11,697 nucleotides of DNA from an uncultured Eubacteriales bacterium (GTDB taxonomy: Bacteria; Bacillota_I; Bacilli_A; RF39; UBA660), in assembly GCA_905188025.1 (NCBI GenBank), contig CAJJKI010000025.1:1-11697 (forward strand), in the 5' to 3' direction. Positions 5,998 through 11,697 of the stretch are shown here, one piece after another. The position numbers were made by a program, and so were the translations under genes. Each line of letters begins with the position of its first letter. Within the stretch, counting starts at the first letter, position 1. Below the pieces are notes generated by a model. The model saw only the letters and a program-made list of their open reading frames with translations, had not been told where the DNA came from and made no database searches.

Positions 5998-8910
5998 TTA
6001 TTTATCTTTTTTAAAGACTATTAGTTTACTTAAGATATAGTTAACTATGATGATTATTACTTGGATGATTATTTTAACTATTTTATCATTGAAATGAAGA
6101 GTAGATACTAAGAGGAACATTAGACCCATATCAATAAATAATGAAGCTAATCTTGCAGTATAGAATTCTATCATTTCTTTGATTATGCTCTTGTTAGTTG
6201 GAGTAAAGACATATTTTTTATTTGTGATATATGCAAATGTTACACATACGATCCAAGAAATAATATTAGCTATTTGGAGTTCAACTGGATTGTTAGCATC
6301 AAGAATAGTTAATACTAGGGCATAATATGTACCTAGGCTAACTACTGTGGTTAAAACACCAAATATTAGATAGTTAATTATTTCTTTATATTTTAAATAT
6401 AATTCTTTTATTTTTTTCATGAGACTCCTTTCTTTATTATCAGTGATAATAATTATTATGTATAGTAATAGACCTATTAGGGAGATGATTTTACCAATAT
6501 TTAACCATGGGGTATGATAAGTTATTTTGATAGTATGGTTACCTGATGGGATATTGGCTCCGATAAAGGCTTTGTTTACTAGGATTTTATCGATTGGTTT
6601 ATCATCTAGATAGATAGTGAATCCTTCATCATATGGAATGGTTGTTACAAGATAACTAGAAGTATCTAAATTAACTGAACCGGTTATCATTGATGAGGTA
6701 ATAGTAATATTATCAAGTGATTTTTTATTATTTAGAGTGTTTTGTATAGTACTATAATCTAAGATATATGTTTTAATAGTATCAATATTATATGTACCTT
6801 TAGTTAGAGTAATATTTAGAGTATCTAGATAATTATCATTGATAAGATAATGGAAAGTATTATTTTTATTACTATATATCCATGTTTTACAAGTAAGTAC
6901 ATTAGTGACATTATTAATAGTCATAGTGATATTATCAATACTACAAGTGTTTTCTTTTAGACCAGTTAATTCAATAAATAATAGTTTATTTTTGAGAGGG
7001 CTTTTTAATTTTAGGGTGATAGAAGCATTGTTACTAGTAGCATTTAAGATATATCCGGAATCATTTTTTTCGATGGTGATATCATTTGAGGCGGTTAGGG
7101 TGTATTCAAGAGGATATTCTTCAATATTAGTAGTTACTTCATCATCATTAGCATTATCTATAATGACGTTATTTAGTAATATTTCTTGATTATATGGATA
7201 TGAATATGTGTTATATGTTTTGGTACTTGTACTCTTTGTAGTGGTATAAATTATAGGAAATGCGGTATTGTTACGATATAGATTATTACTTATATTAGTG
7301 TATCCTAGGCCGGGATCGGTAGTTGAATAGAGATATTTAATACCCATATATGAATTTAGTATGGGGTTTTTGGTACTTGAATATAAGAAATAATTGTAGT
7401 CTAGAATGCTATTTGAAAATTCATTACGGACAAAATCTAGATAGTATTTATTATAAGTAGATGAATAAAAATTGGTAGTGTAATATTTAGAATCATATAT
7501 TTTATTTACTGTAGTAGTAGGATTATCTAGATTATTCATACGATAGAAGGTGTTATCAGTAGCGAGAATGTTTTTGATAGTGGTATTAGTATCTTGATTA
7601 AATATTTGGTTATATTTTTGAATAGATACGTAGTCTTCAGAGAGGTTTTCACCGATACAGATGGCTAGGCTACTTGCGATAAGATATGAACTGATAAGGA
7701 TTTTTTTAGGATATTTTTGATAGATTAGTAAAATGATAAGGAATCCTAATAGAATGAGATAGCAGTATTCTAGACGATTATAATAATATAATAGAGCTGA
7801 TATTATAGCTACTAGGATGGTGAAGTCAAGTATTTGGATTTTTTTGTGATAAAGATCTTTTAGAAAGATAGCGATAAAGTATGCTAGGAGAGGTAGAAAT
7901 GGAATAAAGCATTTTTCTCTTAGATAGAGGCCACCATTTAATAGATAACGAAATATTGGGATGAAGAGGACTAGGGAAGTACATGAAGCTCCGATGATAT
8001 AGTTTTTCTTCTTAGTAGATAGTAGATATATAAGGGCTACGAAGGCTATTAGGGATAGGCCTATAGCGTAAGTGCCACAAAATATTTTATGTATTTTTAG
8101 ATATGGAGTTAATAATGATAGGAGGGTATATGTACTTTCACTGGTACCACGACCTAATAATAAAGTGTATATAGTAGGTAATAAGAGAATAGCACTTAGC
8201 ATGATACCGATAAGGGCATATGATAAGAATTTTAATAAGTCAATTATAAATACTTTGGTTTTAGGATGGATATTTATAGTGAAATATTCCATTAGATAGT
8301 ATATTCCTATTACAAGGAGGCCACAAACACTATAGTAGTAACTAGTCATAATCATTAGAAAGATACTGATGATTAGAAGGCTTTTTTTATTGTTATGAAG
8401 TAATTTATCTACTCCAATTAAGCTCATTATAAGGAATGGCATATAGTTAACAAACATGATATGGCGGTGCATTTGGAAGATTAATGGAGCTGATAGCGCT
8501 AGTAATAGGGATACTACTAGGGAGATATGATTATCGAATTTATGGCTTTTTAGGAAATGATTAAATAAGAGGGCAGAAGAGATAACGATAAGGATATCTA
8601 CGATGGTCATATAAGTTGTCATACTAATAAATGGAAGAAGATATGATGGCAAGATGATAGGGCTTAATAGGCCATAGTATGATAAATTATAGATATTTTC
8701 TCCGGCACCATAGTTTAGAGCAAATTCAGGTATAAGTTTTCCTGTTTGATAGAATAAGCTACGGAAGTATTCAGGAATAATAGTATGTTGATTGATCCAG
8801 TCAGTATTTGATCCAAACATGTTAGTAAATCTAGTACTTATTAAAACTACTAATAAAATAGTAGTAATAATAATTATTTGATTTTGATATTTTTTTAGAA
8901 ATGATTGCAT
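5998..8910 (-). CDS. YfhO-type GT-C glycosyltransferase fused to a GtrA flippase-like domain
   Basis: This 970-residue polytopic membrane protein has two parts. Residues 1 to about 825 look like YfhO: an N-terminal segment (about 12-28), then GSNTDWINQH with Asp37 in the position of the GT-C catalytic acid, many membrane segments to about residue 420, a large extracellular beta-rich domain (about 425-790), and a last membrane segment (about 803-820). Residues 831-970 form a full-length GtrA domain with four membrane segments (NYLIFGVLTTVVSLGTYYAL to KLIVFKKD). In Bacillus and Listeria, YfhO-like proteins transfer sugars from C55-P to teichoic acid, and GtcA/GtrA proteins flip the C55-P-sugar. 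The fusion would couple flipping and transfer. The start ATG overlaps the upstream glycosyltransferase stop (TAATG). An internal Shine-Dalgarno and ATG before residue 831 mean a free 140-residue GtrA may also be made. The acceptor and sugar are unknown. Confidence 0.8.
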   Translation of the reverse strand: MQSFLKKYQNQIIIITTILLVVLISTRFTNMFGSNTDWINQHTIIPEYFRSLFYQTGKLIPEFALNYGAGENIYNLSYYGLLSPIILPSYLLPFISMTTYMTIVDILIVISSALLFNHFLKSHKFDNHISLVVSLLLALSAPLIFQMHRHIMFVNYMPFLIMSLIGVDKLLHNNKKSLLIISIFLMIMTSYYYSVCGLLVIGIYYLMEYFTINIHPKTKVFIIDLLKFLSYALIGIMLSAILLLPTIYTLLLGRGTSESTYTLLSLLTPYLKIHKIFCGTYAIGLSLIAFVALIYLLSTKKKNYIIGASCTSLVLFIPIFRYLLNGGLYLREKCFIPFLPLLAYFIAIFLKDLYHKKIQILDFTILVAIISALLYYYNRLEYCYLILLGFLIILLIYQKYPKKILISSYLIASSLAICIGENLSEDYVSIQKYNQIFNQDTNTTIKNILATDNTFYRMNNLDNPTTTVNKIYDSKYYTTNFYSSTYNKYYLDFVRNEFSNSILDYNYFLYSSTKNPILNSYMGIKYLYSTTDPGLGYTNISNNLYRNNTAFPIIYTTTKSTSTKTYNTYSYPYNQEILLNNVIIDNANDDEVTTNIEEYPLEYTLTASNDITIEKNDSGYILNATSNNASITLKLKSPLKNKLLFIELTGLKENTCSIDNITMTINNVTNVLTCKTWIYSNKNNTFHYLINDNYLDTLNITLTKGTYNIDTIKTYILDYSTIQNTLNNKKSLDNITITSSMITGSVNLDTSSYLVTTIPYDEGFTIYLDDKPIDKILVNKAFIGANIPSGNHTIKITYHTPWLNIGKIISLIGLLLYIIIIITDNKERSLMKKIKELYLKYKEIINYLIFGVLTTVVSLGTYYALVLTILDANNPVELQIANIISWIVCVTFAYITNKKYVFTPTNKSIIKEMIEFYTARLASLFIDMGLMFLLVSTLHFNDKIVKIIIQVIIIIVNYILSKLIVFKKDK
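6418..6442 (-). promoter_or_regulatory. Internal ribosome binding site and start codon for the GtrA part
   Basis: On the minus strand AAAGGAG (6431-6425) lies four bases before an in-frame ATG (6420-6418), which starts exactly at the natural N-terminus of a GtrA protein. Just upstream, TGATAATAA (6442-6434) gives three stop codons in a row in another frame. Together these look like the remains of a normal gene boundary, or like a live internal start. Confidence 0.6.
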
Positions 8911-9641
8911 TATTTTTGCTCCAAGTTAGTTTCTTTTATGATATATATTGGTCTTTTCTTTGTTTCTAGATATGTTTTTGATAGATATTCTCCAATGATA
9001 CCAATACAGAATAGTTGGATACCACTTACAAAGAAGATGATACATACAAGGCTTGGCCATCCGGAAGTTGGATCTCCATAGATTAAGGTTCTAACGATGA
9101 TAAAGATGATCATGATGAATGATATTAGGCAAAATAAGAAGCCAGCAAAGGATGCGATAGCAAGAGGAGCGGTAGAGAAAGCAACGATACCTTCTAGGGC
9201 ATAGAGGAATAATTTCCAGAATGACCATTTTGTTTCTCCGGCAACTCTTTCAACATTTTCAAATTCAAGCCATTTAGTTTTATATCCGACAAATTCAAAT
9301 AATCCTTTTGAATAACGGTTATATTCTTTTAATTCAAGGATAGAGTTAACTACTTGTCTTTTCATAAGACGGAAATCTCTAGCGCCATCAACCATTTCTA
9401 TTTTAGACATTTTATTGATTATTTTGTAGAATTTTCTTGCAAAGAAGCTTCTTATTGGAGGCTCTCCTTTACGGGTAACTCTTCTTGTTCCAACACTGTC
9501 ATAATCACTTTCTTTATCTTCTAGGATACTAACCATTTCAGGTAGTAGGGCTGGAGGATCTTGAAGATCGGCATCCATAATGGCAACATAATCTCCAGTA
9601 GATAGTTCTAGTCCAGCATACATAGCGGCTTCTTTACAAAA
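8910..9641 (-). CDS. Polyprenyl-phosphate glycosyltransferase (CsbB/GtrB-like, GT2), 5' end missing
   Basis: This enzyme charges undecaprenyl phosphate with a sugar from a nucleotide sugar at the inner membrane face. Visible are FCKEAAMYAGL, the metal- and nucleotide-binding DADLQDPP (near 9560-9580), RGEPPIRSFFARKFYKIINK and DGARDFRLM with the acidic catalytic region, and then the hallmark C-terminal pair of membrane helices with GWPSL, FCIGIIGEYLSKTYLETKKR and PIYII. About 243 residues remain of the usual 310-320. The first 70 or so, with the nucleotide-binding first strand, are missing because the contig changes to Bacteroides DNA near 9640. An apparent 40-residue N-terminus reading on to 9764 is an antisense read of the tRNA nucleotidyltransferase gene and is not part of this protein. 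It overlaps the YfhO-GtrA gene by one base, so the two are translationally coupled. The sugar cannot be read; GlcNAc is known for CsbB. Confidence 0.88.
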   Translation of the reverse strand, partial: FCKEAAMYAGLELSTGDYVAIMDADLQDPPALLPEMVSILEDKESDYDSVGTRRVTRKGEPPIRSFFARKFYKIINKMSKIEMVDGARDFRLMKRQVVNSILELKEYNRYSKGLFEFVGYKTKWLEFENVERVAGETKWSFWKLFLYALEGIVAFSTAPLAIASFAGFLFCLISFIMIIFIIVRTLIYGDPTSGWPSLVCIIFFVSGIQLFCIGIIGEYLSKTYLETKKRPIYIIKETNLEQK

Positions 9642-9650
9642 GCTGGCTGG
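9636..9650. other. Chimeric junction: AT-rich Firmicute DNA to Bacteroides DNA
   Basis: Left of this point the minus strand encodes family-like glycosyltransferase sequence up to SFCKEAA (9644-9624). Right of it the plus strand encodes tRNA nucleotidyltransferase from AGWTFHNHNF (from 9642). Both genes are cut mid-domain, base composition and codon choice change abruptly, and there is no insertion sequence, tRNA or att-like repeat. The two reads meet within about ten bases, with no unexplained DNA between them. Confidence 0.85.
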
Positions 9651-10166
9651 ACGTTCCATAACCATAATTTCATCGGTGAAAAAATGGTTCCGAATATTTT
9701 CCGTAAGATGAAGTTGCCGATGAATGAGAAGATGAAGTATGTACAGAAAATGGTTAGTCTGCACATGAGACCAATCGTGATTGCGGATGACGTGGTGACA
9801 GATTCGGCTGTTCGTCGTCTGCTTTTTGAGGCGGGAGATGATATTGATGATTTGATGACTCTGTGTGAAGCGGATATTACTTCAAAGAATATGGAGCGTA
9901 AGCAACGTTTCTTGAATAATTTCCAGTTGGTTCGTCAGAAATTGAAAGATTTGGAGGAGAAAGACCGGATTCGTAATTTTCAGCCTCCGGTAAGTGGGGA
10001 GGAAATCATGGAAACCTTCGGTTTGCAGCCTTGCCGTGAAGTCGGGGCTTTGAAAAGTGCGATTAAAGATGCTATATTGGATGGAGTTATCCCGAATGAA
10101 TATGAGGCCGCTCATGCCTTTATGTTGGAAAGAGCTGCGAAAATGGGATTGAAACCACTTGACTAA
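9642..10166 (+). CDS. HD-domain tRNA nucleotidyltransferase (CCA-adding enzyme), C-terminal part, Bacteroides type
   Basis: The enzyme adds or repairs the CCA end of tRNAs. Only about the last 174 of some 475 residues are present. They comprise the end of the HD phosphohydrolase domain (GWTFHNHNFIGEKMVP with its histidines), then the helical tRNA-binding tail with KMKLPMNEKMKYVQKMVSLH, FEAGDDIDDLMTLCEADITS, RIRNFQPPVSGEEIM and LDGVIPNEYEAA. From memory, this wording is that of Bacteroidales enzymes, which join a class II nucleotidyltransferase to an HD domain. An ATG at 9684 is internal to the HD domain and is not a real start. The nucleotidyltransferase head is lost at the contig junction. 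TAA at 10164-10166 is followed by a long hairpin shared with the convergent sulfatase. Confidence 0.88.
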   Translation, partial: AGWTFHNHNFIGEKMVPNIFRKMKLPMNEKMKYVQKMVSLHMRPIVIADDVVTDSAVRRLLFEAGDDIDDLMTLCEADITSKNMERKQRFLNNFQLVRQKLKDLEEKDRIRNFQPPVSGEEIMETFGLQPCREVGALKSAIKDAILDGVIPNEYEAAHAFMLERAAKMGLKPLD

Positions 10167-10208
10167 TTGGCGGTTGTTTTTACTATTTGTATAAGTCTAA
10201 ATCTGTAT

Positions 10209-10271
10209 AAACAAGAAAACAGTGAACACTTAATGAATCTACTCCATACAGTGTTCACTGTTTTCTTGTTT
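10209..10271. terminator. Perfect 22-bp inverted repeat, probable bidirectional terminator
   Basis: The arms 10209-10230 and 10250-10271 are exact reverse complements around a 19-base loop. The outer ends are A-rich on the left and T-rich on the right (TTTTCTTGTTTT). It lies 43 bases after the tRNA nucleotidyltransferase stop and 12 bases after the sulfatase stop, between convergent genes. Confidence 0.75.
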
Positions 10272-10282
10272 TGTTGATCCGG

Positions 10283-11697
10283 TTACTGCTTAGGCAGTGT
10301 CACAGAAAAATATGGGTTAGGTATGCGTTGTTCAAATATAACTTTTTTCAACTTTTCTACGATATCCGGATGTTGGAGTGCTACATCGTTGTCTTCGTGA
10401 ATATCTGTCTTTAGGTTATATAGGAACGGCTTTCCTTTTTTAACGATTAATTTCCAATCATCCATGCGCACTGCTATCTGGTTGGTTTCGTTAAATTCCC
10501 AATACAGGAAGTCATGTTGTTTCTGTTTTTTCTTGCCAAGCAAGGTCGGTGCGAAAGAAATTCCGTCGAAATAGTCAACTTCTTTTTCTTTATTACGGTA
10601 TTTCTTTTCATAATTTTTGATGCCGGCCACATCACAGAAAGTAGGCATTAAATCATAGAAAGCGCAGATGTGGTCATTGACTTTGCCTGCCGGTACGTGT
10701 CCCGGCCAACGGGCAATGAATGGAATGCGGATTCCTCCCTCGTGGCATTGGCGTTTCAGTCCACGCAATTTTCCGTCTCTACCGAAGAAAGTAGGGTCGG
10801 CTCCTCCTTCTTCGTGAGGGCCGTTGTCGCTGGAGAAGATAACTAATGTGTTTTCATCCAATCCTTTTTCTTTCAATTTCTTCAAAACTTCCCCTACATA
10901 ATAGTCCAGGCGGGTAATCATGGCGGCAAATTGAGCGTGTGTATGGGTGATAGCATTGTATCTTGAACCTTTGCTTCCTTTGTAAACCTTATCCGGATCG
11001 AATTTTGCTTTATACTCGTTTAAGATCGAATCTTCCGGTTGCACCAGTTCTGCGTGAGGCAAAGTGTAGGTAAATATGCCGAAGAAAGGCTGTTTGGTAT
11101 CCTGTTGGTCCAGCCATTCCATTGCTTTCTCGTGAATCATGTCGGCAGAATATTGCGAGCGTTTCTGATATTCAGGACCGTACATCGGGTATTTGATGTT
11201 TTCGTCCATTACTATACGTACTACTCCTGTATCGCCCAGAGCTTTACTATATCGGTTTAAGAAATTAGGGTAGTAGAGGTGAGCTTGGAATTGGCAAATG
11301 TAACCATAATATTCATCTATGCCGCGTTTGTCCGGAGTAGAGCAAGATCCTTCGTAACCTCCGGCCCATTTACCGAACATACCGGTGGTATATCCGTTGT
11401 CTTTCATAATTTCCGGTAGGATAACGTGATCCGGATCATAAGGATGTTGTCCCACTACCGAATATTCTTTGTTGTTTCCGTACATGATAATGGGTGAATT
11501 TCCCCAATACTCTTTGTTTCCGCGTACTTCACAGTGACCTGTATGTTGTCCTGTCATAAATGAAGCTCTGGAAGGTGCGCTGACCGGGCTGCCTGCATAC
11601 GCTTGTGTGAAGCGCATTCCTTCGCTTGCCATAGCGTCTATATGGGGAGTGCGTATGAATGGCTGGCCGTAGCATCCTAAGTCGCCATATCCCATGT
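10283..11697 (-). CDS. Sulfatase (alkaline-phosphatase superfamily, S1 type), N-terminus cut by window edge
   Basis: This enzyme hydrolyses sulfate esters, in Bacteroides usually on host or algal glycans in the periplasm. In the visible 470 residues the active-site signature is SAPSR at residues 39-43. Ser39 would be converted to formylglycine by the anaerobic sulfatase-maturating enzyme, since this is the Ser rather than Cys type. Other conserved pieces are MFGKW (Lys109), TLPHAE (His214), FSSDNGPHEEGG (metal ligands Asp290-Asn291) and GKLRGLKRQCHEGGIRIPF (Lys309, Lys314). The C-terminal subdomain ends in NPYFSVTLPKQ. The apparent Met at 11695 sits in the conserved (D)MGYGDLGCYG, so it is internal. 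About 30-40 residues with the signal peptide and first metal-binding aspartates lie off the window. No neighbouring SusC/D or glycoside hydrolase is visible, so the substrate is open. Confidence 0.9.
   Translation of the reverse strand, partial: MGYGDLGCYGQPFIRTPHIDAMASEGMRFTQAYAGSPVSAPSRASFMTGQHTGHCEVRGNKEYWGNSPIIMYGNNKEYSVVGQHPYDPDHVILPEIMKDNGYTTGMFGKWAGGYEGSCSTPDKRGIDEYYGYICQFQAHLYYPNFLNRYSKALGDTGVVRIVMDENIKYPMYGPEYQKRSQYSADMIHEKAMEWLDQQDTKQPFFGIFTYTLPHAELVQPEDSILNEYKAKFDPDKVYKGSKGSRYNAITHTHAQFAAMITRLDYYVGEVLKKLKEKGLDENTLVIFSSDNGPHEEGGADPTFFGRDGKLRGLKRQCHEGGIRIPFIARWPGHVPAGKVNDHICAFYDLMPTFCDVAGIKNYEKKYRNKEKEVDYFDGISFAPTLLGKKKQKQHDFLYWEFNETNQIAVRMDDWKLIVKKGKPFLYNLKTDIHEDNDVALQHPDIVEKLKKVIFEQRIPNPYFSVTLPKQ

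Noticed and set aside
6905..8299. Plus-strand open frames at 6905-7189 and 8072-8299
   Set aside because: Both are antisense to the continuous YfhO-GtrA gene, and their sequences have no recognisable features or start signals.
1..9641. Possible alternative genetic code: none of the eleven genes in the AT-rich part ends in TGA
   Set aside because: All tryptophans I checked are encoded by TGG and no gene needs an in-frame TGA, so code 4 is not supported. TAA/TAG use fits AT bias.
9642..9764. An N-terminal extension of about 40 residues on the minus-strand glycosyltransferase
   Set aside because: It is the antisense of well-conserved tRNA nucleotidyltransferase coding sequence and does not resemble the family's start. 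It arises from the contig junction.
9882..10115. A minus-strand frame at 9882-10115, and a plus-strand frame at 11039-11260
   Set aside because: They are antisense shadows of the tRNA nucleotidyltransferase and the sulfatase, which have clear conserved motifs.
9642..11697. A genuine horizontal transfer of Bacteroides genes into the Firmicute
   Set aside because: Both genes at the boundary are cut, a housekeeping gene lacks its 5' two-thirds, and no mobile element or repeat marks an insertion. A chimeric assembly is simpler.
1..11697. CRISPR array, tRNA genes or insertion sequence
   Set aside because: No regularly spaced repeats, tRNA cloverleaf with T-loop sequence, or transposase was seen in reading either strand.

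Overview
The window is most likely a chimeric metagenome contig. About 9.64 kb on the left is very AT-rich DNA from a Gram-positive, Bacilli-like organism. About 2.05 kb on the right is of clearly higher GC and reads as Bacteroides. The left part is assigned by gpsB next to a type B (Bacillus-type) RNase P RNA, then a RodZ-like gene and pgsA, strong sigma-A-type promoters, and a C-terminal sortase signal. A gut Firmicute of the small-genome, AT-rich kind would fit, but the species cannot be read from this. The right part is assigned by the C-terminal third of a Bacteroides-type HD-domain tRNA nucleotidyltransferase and a Ser-type sulfatase. At the join (about 9636-9650) a minus-strand glycosyltransferase and a plus-strand tRNA nucleotidyltransferase are both cut off mid-gene, which an assembly chimera explains best.

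Layout, left to right. 1-132 is the tail of a receiver-domain protein. 146-600 holds two good promoters, a hairpin and gpsB. 598-954 is rnpB, whose P1 helix includes the gpsB stop codon. 978-2044 is rodZ-like plus pgsA, ending in a terminator. 2096-3191 is a tyrosine recombinase with a repeat-rich promoter region; its frame is broken in an (AT)7 tract. 3250-3873 is a secreted protein with two DUF5011-type Ig-like domains. 4003-5013 is an NAD-dependent epimerase/reductase. 5014-5402 is only the C-terminal end of a sortase-anchored surface protein, so a second break (deletion or misjoin) lies near 5013. 5459-5953 is a membrane-anchored protein of unknown function. It is followed by a bidirectional terminator.

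The minus-strand operon at 5998-9641 is the most interesting biology. A CsbB/GtrB-like polyprenyl-phosphate glycosyltransferase (5' end lost) overlaps by one base a 970-residue protein that joins a YfhO-type GT-C transferase to a GtrA flippase-like domain. Together these supply the three steps of a lipid-carrier glycosylation pathway: charging undecaprenyl phosphate, flipping it, and transferring the sugar outside the cell. Teichoic-acid glycosylation in Bacillus and Listeria uses these parts as separate proteins. The GtrA portion has its own Shine-Dalgarno and ATG inside the fused frame, and three stop codons in a row lie in another frame just before it. The fusion may therefore be recent, may yield two products, or may be an indel artefact.

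On the right, the tRNA nucleotidyltransferase and the sulfatase converge on a perfect 22-bp inverted repeat that probably terminates both. The sulfatase runs off the window edge.
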